Part shown: one piece after another, positions 21,161 to 33,104 of the stretch
Layout of the letters: the number at the start of each line of letters is the position of its first letter
How positions within the stretch are numbered: position 1 is the first letter of the stretch
Source: Ascarosepion bandense
Lineage: Eukaryota; Mollusca; Cephalopoda; Sepiida; Sepiidae
Assembly (NCBI GenBank): GCA_037127315.1
Contig: JBBBDQ010000350.1
Span: forward strand, 1,950,501 to 2,014,500
Reading direction: 5' to 3'
DNA length: 64,000 bases
Program-made: the position numbers and the translations under genes
Notes under the pieces: generated by a model
Told to the model about the DNA's origin: nothing
Database searches by the model: none
The model's input: the letters and a program-made list of their open reading frames with translations, nothing else

Positions 21161-21480
21161 TTAATGCAGGTTTCATTGAATAATATAGACAAGTTTTGTC
21201 TATTAATTTTGTGTAGGATCCGTTCATACCGTCTGATATACTTGATGGTGATGTCGTTAAAAGACAACAAAAAATCACAGTATTTGTTGAATTTTTTATC
21301 AGGTCTAAGCTTTCGGCTCACATAAGCCATTATCAAAGAGTAAATAATAACACACAGTAAACATAGAACATTTAAGCTATTAACAATAAAGATAATTGAA
21401 TTGAAAATATAAGTCCATCCCTACCGTGGCGGATGGCCGAAGACAGTGACAAAATAGTGGTGTTGTGGTCCCTGGTCTGA
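21161..21480 (-). mobile_element. Penelope-like element, 3' untranslated and terminal region
   Basis: Follows the stop codon of the coding region on the minus strand and runs to the (TA)n array. It includes the block at 21311-21336 that reads, on the minus strand, a degenerate CTGATGA (TTGATAA), T, a stem GGCTT/GAGCC and GAAA. The same block, better preserved, is seen at 10496-10521 and 60754-60780, so it is a conserved part of the terminal repeat of this family. Confidence 0.7.
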
Positions 21481-23343
21481 TTACAGACATTTGAGTACGT
21501 TGTTGGAAATATCGAAATTGATTGTATTCAAACCAGGTTTAAACTGTTTAATGTAGAGTGCTTCGAGGATTTTTAGTTTCTGCTTATTATTTTCTTGTTT
21601 GAGTATGTACGTGTTATCAACAAGCGTTTGTCTCAGAAGTGTGCGTTGATAACCGTGTTGTTCTAAATGACGGAATATATTTGAATTTTTATTTAAGTGC
21701 AACGTCAGACGCCGTGAGAGCGAATTTGTGGTGTGGCCGATGTAGATATTATTAAGGTTGTTAGAGATACATTCTCTAAATGGACATATGAATTTATATA
21801 CTACATTGGTCTTTTGCAAATCACTAACGGTGGGGGAAGAGTCGTTGCGGACAAATGAATTAGATGTAGTGGATTTAGTGTAATATATAATGAACTTAAT
21901 TCTTTTGTTAGAGTCTGTCGGAGAAATATTAGTATTTATGAGTTTTTTTAGGATGTTTTCATCTAGTTGGTAGTTGGAGTGCATCTGGCTACGGTATAAG
22001 AGAGTGATATGTTTAGGATTGGTTGGGTTAGTATCATGTGTTGTTTTTTCCATGTTAAGCTTTTTAAGAAAGTAATGTATTTGTTCATCAACTATGTAGT
22101 TGGGAAAATTATTATTGATGAGTGTCTGTTTTATGTTTTTTAGTTCACTGTAGAAGATCTGATTTGTAGATGAATTGACTTTTGCACGGTATAATAGATT
22201 TTTTATGATGGCTATTTTGTAATAGTGGGGGCATTCACTAATATAATTGAGTGTGGAGGGATTTTTATTAGTAGGTTTTTGATACGGTGAGATAGTAAAT
22301 TTATTGTTGTCAGTGTTAATTAATATATCAAGAAAAGGAATTTTGTTATCTTTGCTAAGTTCATAAGTAAATTTTAAAACTGAGTTATTTTGAAACTGTT
22401 TTTGAAGTTGTAAGATTTCATTAGTATTTTTAATTGATAGTAGGATATCATCAACATATCTTAGATATATTGATGGTTTTGTAAATTTTGCAAAGGTAGT
22501 ATTTTCAAGGTTAGACATGTAGAAATTACTAAAAATCGGACCAAGCACTGAACCCATGGAGACTCCGTCACGTTGTATATATATAGTGTTGTTTGGATCA
22601 ACAAAAGGCACTTCAGTAGTACAAGCTAGTAGAATTTTTCTTAGGATGTTGGGATTAATTTTGAGTGGGGGTAATGAAGGATTACTGTAAACATTTCTTA
22701 TAATTATATCAATAGTTTCACTGACGGGTACATTAGTAAAAAGGTTTTCCACATCAAGTGAAGCTATGATTTCATTATTAGGATTTTCACTCTTGAGGAT
22801 TTGGATTGCCTCTAGGGTTGACTTTATGCTGTATTTACTCGGAAGGTAGGGTGTGATAAGCTGGTTAATATGTTTAATTAACTGGTATACAGGAGTAGGA
22901 ATTTGGGATATGATAGGGCGGAGAGGATAGTTAGATTTATGAGTTTTTATGGTTCCGTATATGTAACCAGGTTTATAGTCACCAATAATTTTAGGGAGTT
23001 TTAAGGAATTCTGATCAGCGTTGTTGGCACTAATGAGTTTATTAATTTTAGATTTTAGTTGGTGTGTCGGGTTTTTGTTAATTTTTTTAAATTTTGTGTG
23101 GTCATGGAGTATGTGGTTGAGTTTTGTGTTGTAATCTGATTTGTTAAGTACAACAAAGATGTTAGCCTTGTCAGCTTTTTTTACAATTATGTGAAGGTGG
23201 TTGCGTAGTTCGTGCGCAGCACTTTTTAGTTGTTTCGATAGAATTTTTGAGGAGCTTCTGCTTTTATCATGGCGATCTTTGATTGCCTCAGCCTTAAGTA
23301 GATCTTTCAGTTCGGGTTTAACGGTTATAAGTTTTTCATCTTG

Positions 23344-23345
<2 letters not shown>
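21481..23345 (-). pseudogene. Penelope-like reverse transcriptase with GIY-YIG endonuclease, 5'-truncated
   Basis: On the minus strand one open frame runs from the (TA)n border near 23345 to the stop at 21481, about 620 codons. No ATG lies near its start, so the first codons shown are internal. In order: a basic N-terminal part (around KDLLKAEAIKDRHDKSR), PKIIGDYKPGYIYGTIKTHK, motif A as SLDVENLFTNVP (22740-22760), MGSVLGPIFSNFYM, the active site YLRYVDDILL (about 22440-22470), FLDILIN, and a C-terminal GIY-YIG domain with NNIYIGHTTNSLSRRL (about 21710-21750) and EALYIKQFKPGLN. The domain order is that of endonuclease-bearing Penelope-like elements. The catalytic YVDD and the GIY-YIG core appear intact with no stop, so the copy may be recent; the missing 5' end makes it unlikely to be active. 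Confidence 0.9.

Positions 23346-23346
<1 letters not shown>

Positions 23347-23376
<30 letters not shown>
23347..23376. repeat. (TA)n microsatellite at the Penelope-like 5' border
   Basis: Pure TA run at the upstream end of the element. A second TA run lies at 23710-23738. Confidence 0.95.
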
Positions 23377-23379
<3 letters not shown>

Positions 23380-23706
23380 GTAGTTTTTAGGTCATTATAA
23401 ATACAACTGAGTACTGGTCTAATTTAAGAAGTGTTCAATACATTTATATTGCAAAAGTTCTGAATATTTTCCATTTGGAAATGAGTAATTTCTGCAACTT
23501 AGGTCTCAACATTTTAATATCTTCAGGTAATTTATAATAACTGATTGTTTGTTTTTTAAGCATACAAACAGGGATTTTTACAAACATGCAATTGGAATTT
23601 TTAAACAACCAAAAATTTTCAAAATTAGAGAAGAGTTACTTCAGGATTTTAAAAGATTATCATCCAGGTTTCAATGAATCTAATATGTATTAAAAGATGT
23701 GATTAC

Positions 23707-23709
<3 letters not shown>

Positions 23710-23738
<29 letters not shown>
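23710..23738. repeat. (TA)n microsatellite
   Basis: Pure TA run. The sequence that follows (23740-24235) is AT-rich without a recognised element. Confidence 0.95.
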
Positions 23739-23741
<3 letters not shown>

Positions 23742-24236
23742 TTAAATAGGATTTATTCAAAGATGTTGTATGTACATTTTGACATGAAATCCCCACAGGG
23801 GATAACGCATCACCTCAGCAATGAAAAAAATCCTTTCTGAAACTGGAGAAAAAAAATCAGTCTATTTTTCCATTTTAACTCATAGATAGATTTGCAAAAA
23901 AAAGTTTAAAAAGAAAGAAAAAGATAAGATAAACAAGAAAAGAAAAATTGGCATATATTCATTTGAGAGATTTGACATTGTGATAGTCAAAGCAAAATAT
24001 CTCATAACAAGGAGGCCAGTCAAAATTAACCCCTGGAAAAAGATTACTGTATTTGACAGCATATAAAATGCATCGGTGTATAAGATGCACCCCAATTTCA
24101 ACAAGGCAAATCAAGAAAAAATTAGTAATTTATAACATTATTTGTAAATATTCATACCAATGCAACCAGAAGTTATTGCAAGAAAAATTTTAGTGAAACA
24201 AAGTACTAATATTAAACATGATGAAATTAATATTTT

Positions 24237-24556
24237 TTTTTAATCATATCACCCCAAGCAAGGCGGTAACGCCACTGATGTGCAGGTGACTACATAAGAG
24301 TGAGAAGATTAGAAAAGAGAAAACCGGAAACCGCATCCTAAACAGGAAACAAGGGATGAGTCTCTTCACCTGTTCAATAGATGTGGGTGGAGTGTGAACT
24401 GGGCGATAGTTTAGTCTATCTACTCCAATTGAAAAAAAAAAACAAAGTGAGAAGATTAGAAAAGAGAAAACCAGAAACCGCATCCTAAACAGGAAACAAG
24501 GGATGAGTCTCTTCACCTGTTCAATAGATGTGGAGTGGAGTGTGAACCGGGCGATA
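24237..24556 (-). mobile_element. Dimeric short retroposon (minus strand), copy 1
   Basis: Two monomers on the minus strand. The right monomer (24241-24430) carries the LINE-type tail. A run of A (plus strand, 24431-24442) separates it from a left monomer (24443-24556) that has the same head but ends at ctcac, before the tail. The second locus, 48533-48870, has the same joint and T-linker, so the dimer is a family form and not a chance tandem. Confidence 0.8.
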
Positions 24557-25035
24557 ATGAATATTATTAATGATAACACTTTTAATTTGCATAATAGTCT
24601 TTTAAATAATGACAATTGGAATAAGAAACTTACTTTCCAGTCGAAGCTAATAAATTGCTAGGTATCTAATTTTGGCTGACTATAACAAATTTTAAATCTA
24701 GATATGGCATATAAGATGCAGGGGAATTTTAAAAGATATTTTTACTAAAGAAAGTACACCTTATATGCCATTAAATAGAGTAATTCAATCCATGAAAAAC
24801 AAATTCAGAAAAGGGCAACATACAATAAATTTTGTCAAAGGAACAAAAACACAGCAAATAAATTTTACTCTGTTTTCCAGAATAAAAAAAAAGAATATGG
24901 CTGCAAATTTCAGTTTTGAAACAACAAACAATCTGTCCATCATACAAAAGAAAATTATTTCCATCAACAAAAGAGTAAAACTCTTAAATCTCAAATAAGA
25001 TTAACATTCAGAGATTGATTTTGCTGCCTTTATAT

Positions 25036-25415
25036 TATTTACATTGTTCGAACTGTTGTCCTCATCTTTATTACCTAAATAATAACCCTAACCCTTACAA
25101 TATTTCAGCCATTGTACACTTCAGCCTTCTTCGGATGCTAGTAATTTAAAACAGAACTCGTTATTTTTCTCACTGGGGTATGTCATTTTCATTCCATGTG
25201 CAATACCACTTTTGGTAGTCTTGTATTTATCTCCCTTTAACTTAAATCTCTAAGTTTTTTGTAGCCTGGTTAAGAACACACATCTCTTTGGGTCAAGTCA
25301 CTGGAACTAACCACTAGACCATATGTCCTTGAGGACATCACTGTATTAATTTCTGAGACTTATAAACCTAATATCACAGAAGGCTGGAGCATACAAATGC
25401 CAAAACATCATAAAT
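25036..25415. mobile_element. Second SINE family, inverted copy
   Basis: A minus-oriented copy (about 25036-25330) with tail ttacattgttcgaactgttg and head ending ggttagttccagtgact on the minus strand; then a short plus-oriented piece of the tail (25376-25413: gaaggctggagcatacaaat, ccaaaacatcat). It has the same inverted layout as 11381-11870. Confidence 0.6.
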
Positions 25416-25420
25416 TTCTG

Positions 25421-25423
<3 letters not shown>

Positions 25424-25461
<38 letters not shown>
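25424..25461. repeat. (TA)n microsatellite
   Basis: Pure TA run just after the inverted SINE. Confidence 0.95.
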
Positions 25462-25463
<2 letters not shown>

Positions 25464-26856
25464 ATCTGTGAGTCTGTGTGTAACTGTTCACTATGCATGC
25501 CTACATTTTTTAAGCTATGCTATTCATACTTTCTAGGGGCACATATCTATAGGGAAGCCAGATCGACACATACTTTTGGAGTTTAAGTTCAGCAATTTTT
25601 ATCTTTTGCACATTTTGGCCAACGTAGCAGATTGTTTACATTTACTCCGTAAAACATCTAAAATCTAAGATGGTTGCTAGATTACATCACAGAAATCAAA
25701 TCCCACAAGTCAACCACAACTAAAAATTTTTTATCAAAAAAAAATGAGCCTTTATATTTAATTTTTATTCCAATGTTTTAAAAATTCATTTGGTCAACAA
25801 AAAATGTTAATATTTTTCCCTGTAATTTTGAAACAAAAAATTGAAAAAAAAAAAAAGCATTTTTTTTTTCCTGAATTTTTCATGCAGGAAATCAACTGTC
25901 TGTAATTTGTATGGCATTAACTGAACTTTTTCCTCTAACATTAAATGTCTACACTTTTAAATATTCTTCAAAAATTTCTGAACTGAGAACATAATAGTTT
26001 TTATATTTCTAATTCCAGTAAAACAAAATAATAATTATTTTTACATTAATTTCATTTAGTCAACAAAAAATGTAAATATTTTTCCCCCCGTAATTTTGAA
26101 ACAAAAACAAGCGCAATGTTGTTTACCATGTCATACAAAACATTAAATCACGTTTATGCAAAACAAAAGAAAATAGATTTTTTAATGGAATTTTTTAACA
26201 ATTTTATAACGCCCACCCCGCTTAGGAGACAAAAGTATGACCAGCACTAAAACTACACTTTATACTCTGTTTGAATAATACAGCAACATGCATTCAATGC
26301 CTTCTTCTTAATGCTGAAAATGGTTACTAACAGCCTCAGCTCTCCTTTCCAACTTTCAATAAATTATTTTCATCTACTCCTACTACTAAAATGTTCTGAG
26401 TTGCATGGGCAACGCTGGGCTATGATGCTACTATTAATTATAAAACTTTCTTTCTTTGGAAGACTGATAGCGAAAGCTCAATTTTTATTGCTTATGTCAA
26501 TAACAAATTTTTTAAAAACATTTTTGTCTGTGTCTATTTCTAGTAAAGTCTATTTTTAAGGCTGAATTTTAAAGCAGGCAAACCCTTTCCACTTGGAATA
26601 TTGGTGCAGCATGGTCTTTCTATTTAATGATTCTCCTTCATCTGACATGGTGAGAAATTAAACAAAGCTTCATAAATATCTATAAACGAGTGCGTCAGTG
26701 TCATAAAAAAATGACAGCAAAATATATATATATATAAGCATGCAGTGTGGGTATAGAAGAATCCAAAGGTGTATCCTGGAAATACAGTGGTAGGATAACT
26801 CTCTAAGAAAGCTCTAAATATATATGTTAATAAATACATATAGAGCAAATCTAAAA

Positions 26857-27098
26857 AAATTAAGGCAGACACGTTATTTCATGGTAAATTGGAAGTATAG
26901 GCCTATTTCAGGTGAACCATCATCAGTTTCCATCTTTATTGTACAAAGGATTTTACATGAATCCCGTTTTTATTGTACAAAGGATTTTACATGATTCATG
27001 TAAAATCCTTTGTACAATAAAGATGGAAGCTGATGATGGTTTGCCTAAAATAGGCCTATACTTCCAATTTACCATGAAATAATGTGTCTGCCTTAATT

Positions 27099-27099
<1 letters not shown>
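26857..27099. repeat. Palindromic element beside (TA)n with hammerhead-like motif
   Basis: The left arm (about 26857-26958) reads ttaaggcagacacgttattt; the right arm (about 27001-27099) is the reverse complement. Near the centre a 26-bp segment (tttattgtacaaaggatttt...) is present twice in direct order and once inverted. Each arm carries CTGATGATGG, a short loop, CC and then (C/T)GAAATAGGCC (left arm on minus, about 26900-26935; right arm on plus, about 27028-27055, where the G of GAAA is changed). A long TA run abuts the right end. Confidence 0.85.

Positions 27100-27102
<3 letters not shown>

Positions 27103-27140
<38 letters not shown>
27103..27140. repeat. (TA)n microsatellite
   Basis: Pure TA run touching the palindromic element. 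Confidence 0.95.
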
Positions 27141-27144
<4 letters not shown>

Positions 27145-27440
27145 CTGTTGAGTATCTTACATTAAGACACAAGAAAAAAATAATCCAAACCACTCAGTAT
27201 GACAAAAGAGAAATATATGCACACCCACAGTCGTCTTTATTATAATAGAGAGGATATTTATCAAATTCTACTTGACAACATAATTATTGCAAAAAATTAA
27301 ATAAGGCACTTCTTAAGAGCAAACACATAGCAAGAGATTTCATATCTGATAGTAAAGTTTAATAACTGGTAGTAAAGAGAATTAACTGAGCCAAGACTGC
27401 CTCGCTATTGTCTCTCTCTATGAGTATGACAGAAAAAAAA

Positions 27441-27442
<2 letters not shown>

Positions 27443-27478
<36 letters not shown>

Positions 27479-27492
27479 CACACACACACACA
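27443..27492. repeat. (TA)n-(CA)n microsatellite
   Basis: TA run followed by acacacacacaca. Confidence 0.95.
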
Positions 27493-28621
27493 GTAGTTTT
27501 ATTTTAGTAGAAAGGATATATCAAGATTAAAGAAATTTTAAATCTTTTAAGTGTTTTGTAGTCAATACAATTATGTGAAATAATTTAAGATTATCCAAGT
27601 TTTGACTGGATCTATAATCAAAAAGTAATGATTTTTTTTTACCTAAATCACTGCAATCCAAATTTGATGAAAGAGAAAACTGCAAAATCAAAAACTGTTT
27701 CAAAACCAATGGAGAAAATAAGTCATTTTAAAAAAATGACACCATCTTCTTTGGTGCCAACACAAGAGGTTAAGATGGCTAGAAAAGTTGATCTGTCATC
27801 AGCTTATATTTGAAATGCAATCATATATTAGAGGTGGGGAAAGTTTACAGTATCATGTTTTTTTTTTGTTTTTTTTTTTTTTTCCATTCTTGTTTTAATG
27901 CTGAATCATAGATGAATGCATAATGGCATAGAATGGTTTCACTGCAAATATGGCAAGTAATAATAGGCTTCTAAGAATCTTTGAATCAATACAGATCACA
28001 TGATACAATCAAAATCATCAATTATGCTATGTGGTTAAATATACAGTATTTGGTCACAAACTTATCTTTCTGAAAAATGAGATTTCAAAGAATTTCTTGT
28101 CTTGAAATATTTTTATAGTTTATATTGTTGTCTTTTAATGAAATTCTTCAAGGGAGAATATTAACTTAAAAAAACTGAACTAATTTTCATCTAAAACCAA
28201 AGTCATGAAATAGTTTAAATTAGTTTTTGGTTTTACCATTTATGCATCAAAGTGAAGTGGCCTCTATTGCCACTTTTAGTAAAAAAGAGAGATCTGAACT
28301 TGTAAAACAAAAAGAATTTTCAGAACATTGATATTTTTTAAATATTTGCTTAATTTAATCAGTAAAAAATTATCTGCCAAAAATCATTTAAAATTTAATG
28401 AAGCAATTAGGCAAAAATTATTTTAGATTTTTTAATATATAATTTTGGTTTTTTAAAAGAATATCACTTGGTTACCAGAATGATGACATACATTGGCTAT
28501 ATAAATTTCATTTCTGAATCATTTTCAAAAGTATTCTTTAAATTTTAAGTAGATATAAACCTATGTAGCCATTAACAAAAATATATACACACAGGTTTTC
28601 CTTTGAGAAAAACTACAAATA

Positions 28622-28832
28622 TTTAAAGGTATTAATTCATCTCTTCCCTCTAGTTATGGGTTAAATAATGGGACAAATTGGGTTCTATAGCCTTGGCTGG
28701 CAACCAGTCTATCACAGAAAGCAATGACAATCTACTGCAGGGTAATCTTCTGCTCAGTCAGTCATATCTTTTTTAAGACATGATTGTCCAAAGCATGTGT
28801 CATGTATAGCACTTGACTGAATGTTTGAAAAG
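28622..28832 (+). mobile_element. Octopus-type SINE, 5'-truncated
   Basis: Starts in the body (taaaggtattaattcatctc), holds ctatagccttggctggcaac and ends near cacttgactgaatg. No tRNA-like head. Confidence 0.85.
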
Positions 28833-28907
28833 CATCAACATCACTTTCTTTAGAATTCAGCAGCAATCCATGTGTGATGCTTAATACAGAAATGCTTAAC
28901 ATTTACT

Positions 28908-29152
28908 TTCAGTTGAATTCCTTGCATTCACTTTTGCACAAATAGCCTTGGGAAAGCAATCCATCTCTTTCCTTCAGTTATGGGTTAAACAATAGGACAG
29001 ATTGGGTTCTATAGCCTTGGCTGACAACCAGTCTACCACAGAAAGCAATGCCAACCTAGAGTGAGATAATCTTCTGCCCAGTCAGTCATGTCTCTTTCAA
29101 GACATGATTGCCCAAAGCATTTATCACGTATGGCACCTGACTGACTGATTGC
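28908..29152 (+). mobile_element. Octopus-type SINE, 5'-truncated
   Basis: Starts at ttcagttgaattccttgc (just after the B-box region) and runs through the body to ggcacctgactgactg. About 75 bp after the preceding copy, in the same orientation. Confidence 0.85.
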
Positions 29153-29159
29153 CAATATA

Positions 29160-29440
29160 ACAGATGCTATTCATCAATCAAGACTTAGATGGTTTGGACA
29201 TGTTGAGAGAATGGACATAGTCTCCCTATCATTCTTTGGCCATCAACCTCATTAAACCTACAATTGCTAACTGGGTTTTCTATGTAAAACTCGGACACAG
29301 CTTATCAATGATGATTTAAGGAAGTTGAGAGATTACAGCTAAGCCTTACACGAAAGTAAGCGATCTGGAAAAGAACCATCAAGAAAACCCTGTCCAACCA
29401 ATGCTAGCATGGAAACGGATGTTAAACAATGATGATTATT
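29160..29440 (+). pseudogene. RTE-type LINE, C-terminal end and 3' tail
   Basis: Encodes RLRWFGHVERMD, a typical C-terminal motif of RTE-like proteins, then, after shifts, remains of LINDDLRKLRDYS and a terminal NASMETDVK from ccaatgctagcatggaaacg...gttaaacaatgatgat. The GAT-type tail fits RTE elements, which end in short repeats instead of poly-A. Possibly a different subfamily from the GAA-tailed RTE at 62245. Confidence 0.65.
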
Positions 29441-29475
29441 CTTTTCCCTAATTTTGATGCTTGTCAGTGATCTAA

Positions 29476-29787
29476 TCTAAACTTATTCATAAATGGAACT
29501 TTGTCTCTGTGTGTGTTTGTGTATGTGTCCATTGCCTATAGACTCCAAAACGGCAGAACCAATTTTCTTGAAAATTTACAGTTGTACTATAAACGTCTGA
29601 AAGTGTTCTTAGCTAGGTTTTGTGTCGAGGTACCCCCGATAAATATCAAAAATTGATAATCAAAAAAATCGGGTTATAGAAGGAGTGATCCGATTTTAAT
29701 CAAATTTGATACACTCATAGACAAAGACATAAGAAACGATATTCAGAAGTTTCAAGGTTGCCGTTCTTACAATAGTGCCGAAAACTG

Positions 29788-29827
<40 letters not shown>

Positions 29828-30214
29828 TCAAGATGTTTGTGTGTGTCTGTTTATCTGCCTGTATGTCTATATTTTTCCAGCCCTTTTATTTTAGTTTTTG
29901 CTTCGGGTTTGGCTCTAAGTAGATATAATTGTAGTTCTTAGTCTCAGCCATGATACCATTTACTCAGAGGACTTATTTAGCCTTTCAATTATCAGTTTAT
30001 AATGAAAAAAACTTATTTGATATCGATACCAGGAAATCAAAATTTGACTTACATCCATTCATTTTTCTTTCAGTCTACGGTTTCGCTTTAACTAGAAACA
30101 ACTGCTGCTTTTTAGTCTTTTGTGCCAGTGTCCAAAGAGGACCAAGAGCTCCAGAACCATGGATTAGTTTTAATGCTTTTATTACACCCGAGCAACACCG
30201 GGCTATACTGCTAG
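29476..30214 (+). mobile_element. Helitron-type element, copy 1 (longest)
   Basis: Begins TCTAAACTTATTCATAAATG and ends with a GC-rich hairpin (CCCGAGCAACACCGGG) followed by CTATACTGCTAG. The base before is A and the base after is T, so the insertion is A^TC...CTAG^T, as Helitrons do. It is 739 bp, longer than the other three copies because of a (TA)n array (29790-29824) and about 180 bp after it (29825-30010). It encodes no helicase; non-autonomous. Confidence 0.85.
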
Positions 30215-30602
30215 TACTCAATAGTTTCAATTGAATTGCTTATTTCCAATTATAATGATGATGGTAGAACAATCATCATTTATGCTTGCTAGTTTCTTCC
30301 TTTTTTCAAAGACTGGGATTGTAATCTGATAGCCTCTTTATTCATGATTAATTGTACGATCAAAGTTGGTCTGTCATTAACATGAGACAGGCTTTAACTT
30401 ATTACTATAATCTGTTCTGCTTGCACTTTGCATTACTTTCATTATCTGCTCATATCTCAGTCTCTCCCTGTTACTTTGCAAAAGTACTAGTAACTTAATG
30501 CACTGTAAACAAGTATATAATGAACTGTTAGAAAGATTTTACCATTAATATCTTTAGATCTTTGTTGAGATAACTTTATTTTCTGAAAATTGTTCTTATA
30601 AA

Positions 30603-31195
30603 ACTACCAGTATCATCTTTGAATACAGCTGCCACATCTTGTCGGGGGCTCCTGCTATTCACCTCGGGGTTCTTGACAAAATCCAACAGAGAATTTGTAA
30701 TGTGTTCGATACCGACTTGGCACCTCGGCTGCAGTCGCTCTCTCACTGCTGTGATGTGGCTTCCCTGTGTCTCTTCTACAAATAATTTCACAGCTTCTGC
30801 TCCAATGAACTTAGCTAGAGTAACAACTAGGTCCCACCCTTTTACAGTGAAATCGATAAAATATAATCGCAATTTCTACTCTAATAGCTTCTTTTCTCAC
30901 ATTTCTTGCCTGTGGAATTCCCTTTTGTATACTTGCTTCCCTGATAGCTACAATCTCCAAGAATTTAAATGTAAGGTCGATAGTACATCTTCTATCTCAC
31001 TAACTTTCTCTCAAGCTCTTTTCTCCATCCACTCCACCCCACCATCACACCAATATTCTTATCCACATATTACCCTCTTCCTGACACACCCTTTAACCTG
31101 ACACTCTTTCTCATCACTTTCTCCCTATGTAACCCCCTGCACACCAGTGGAAGTAAAACTACCTTGCTTAGGGTGAAATGATTAAAAAAAACAAA
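30603..31195 (+). pseudogene. Jockey/CR1-like LINE, 3' end (relic)
   Basis: A collinear but frameshifted copy of the C-terminal part: YSCHILSGAPAI-like, LDKIQQRICNVFD-like, TRSHPFTVKSIKYNRNFYSN, HISCLWNSLLYTCFP and NLQEFKCKVD (30820-31000). Then comes the 3' UTR, the tail tatgtaaccccctgcacacc and an A-rich end (31180-31195). 5'-truncated at about 30603. Confidence 0.85.
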
Positions 31196-32551
31196 AAACT
31201 CTAACTCATTGATTAATTGACCACATTTTGGAAGAGCTCTGAAATTATTCTAAGAAATCATAACAATCCAATAAATTGTTTTTTTATATAAACAATTTAA
31301 TCTCAAGGGAATTTAGAGATAATTTTTGACTTGAGTTAATTTAATCATTTGTCATCATTATCATTTGACTTGGTAAGTGTAACAAGTAATTACATTTGAT
31401 TAAGTTAACCTGATTAAGGTTTCATTCCTTTAGAGTTTCTCAACTTCCTTAATTGGTTCTTTTTCTATATTCCAGTATTCAATCAATGCAAATTTTCCCT
31501 GGTTCTATACCATATAACTAGACCTTTCTACATTTAACTTTGTTCCTTGATCACTGTCAAGAGACTTTGGGGCTCAACTAACTTCATACAAGTGGTTCAC
31601 TATCTGCTTGGTCACATTTTAATGAAAACACAAAAATCCTTAGGGTTAAAATATAAAACTCTAGAAATTAATTTTGTTCAAGGGTTGAATATATGGAATG
31701 GTCTGTACATCTGAGGTCATTATTTTTGTTCTAACTTTTCTGTACTCCCTTTTTCAGCACCCACTTGTTATTATTTAAAGTTTTATGGTTTTCCTTTTCA
31801 ATTTCTATGATTTCTTGCTTTGAGAAAATTTATTTCTGACATAATTTCTTATATTCGCTTCTGTTTCTTTTAATAATAACAAGTTTCCTTTAATATATTA
31901 CAATTTTTTTTTTCACTCCTGTTGGAAGAATTTTTGTTTGTGAATCACTAAAAGCTTCTGACTCATATCCTTCATTTTCTTTTGGCTTTCTAATTTGCAT
32001 TTTGTATTGCATACAGTTGTAGTCCTATTTTTTTAAATTAGATAATTCCACTATTGCTGTGTGGGCCTGTAACAATTTAAAATATCTTTGGCTATTATTA
32101 GTATTATTTATTCTTGTTATGAAAAAATGCTTTCCTTGCTTAAAGAACAGAATCAACTTGAAGAACTCCCCACATATCTTATCTTCTGCTTCAATCAATT
32201 ATTTTTTGCTTTTAAATCTTCAAAAATTTTAGGTTTTCTTGAATTTACTTCCAAACCTAAAACTTGTTCTTCCTTAATAAAAAGCTAAAAGCAATTGACA
32301 AAAATCAATGAATTTTATGATTTTACTGAGGAGATATTTTCAGTAGTTTATGTATAATTCATATGTAAATGCTTAAGATAGAGAGGATCTGTTCATAAAT
32401 AATTCAGTCATATAATATTAATGAAAAAGCAGCTTACTAGACCAATAGAAATTGAGTCTTTCTCTTATGATTTTGTACAGTTATCCCAGCATGGGTGCCC
32501 TTCCAAAGATTTAAATGACCAAAGATTCACAGCTGGTCTTTCATTTGACTT

Positions 32552-32924
32552 AATAGAGGGGAGACAACGGGGTTTTTAACGGGTCAATAGAGGGGAGACA
32601 ACGGGGTTTTTAACGGGTCAATAGAGGGGAGACAACGGGGTTTTTAACAGGTCAATAGAGGGGAGACAACGGGGTTTTTAACGGGTCAATAGAAGGGAGA
32701 CAACGGGGTTTTTAACGGGTCAATAGAGGGGAGACAACGGGGTTTTTAACGGATCAATAGAGGGGAGACAACGGGGTTTTTAACGGGTCAATAGAGGGGA
32801 GACAACGGGGTTTTTAACGGGTCAATAGAGGGGAGACAACGGGGTTTTTAACGGGTCAATAGGGGGGGACAACGGGGTTTTTAACGGGTCAATAGAGGGG
32901 AGACAACGGGGTTTTTAACAGGTC
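32552..32924 (+). repeat. 34-bp G-rich minisatellite, 11 units
   Basis: Unit aatagaggggagacaacggg followed by gtttttaacgggtc. Eleven near-identical units, one of them 33 bp. Each unit has three G-runs (GGGG, GGGG, GGG) on the plus strand, so G-quadruplexes are possible. The sequence is unlike the AT-rich surroundings. Confidence 0.97.
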
Positions 32925-33104
32925 AATAGAAGCTAGGAACTGGTTTGTAACATTCAATACCTCCAAAACCAAGCTAGTAATGTTTCATTATCAACAAGCA
33001 AACTCTGCATTTTCTCTAGTTAGGTTGTATTCTCATTGTTGCTCTTTGCCTTGAATTTCTGTCTATCCCTCAAGTGAAACTCATATGATCGACTGTTTAA
33101 AATT

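Noticed and set aside
26385..26435. Possible fifth Helitron 3' end (gcatgggcaacgctgggcta, then tgatgctac)
   Set aside because: Hairpin-like and similar in wording, but no CTAG end and no matching 5' end.
27628..27813. Lysine-rich 61-codon frame after a T-run, possibly a terminal exon
   Set aside because: The T-run lacks a nearby AG in the right place, and no homologous protein or neighbouring exon is recognisable. It cannot be excluded, but there is too little support to list it.
30576..30872. 98-codon frame on the minus strand
   Set aside because: Opposite the LINE C-terminal relic at 30603-31195, whose plus-strand motifs are clear.
32552..32924. CRISPR-like array
   Set aside because: Units are contiguous with no variable spacers and the context is eukaryotic. 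It is a minisatellite.
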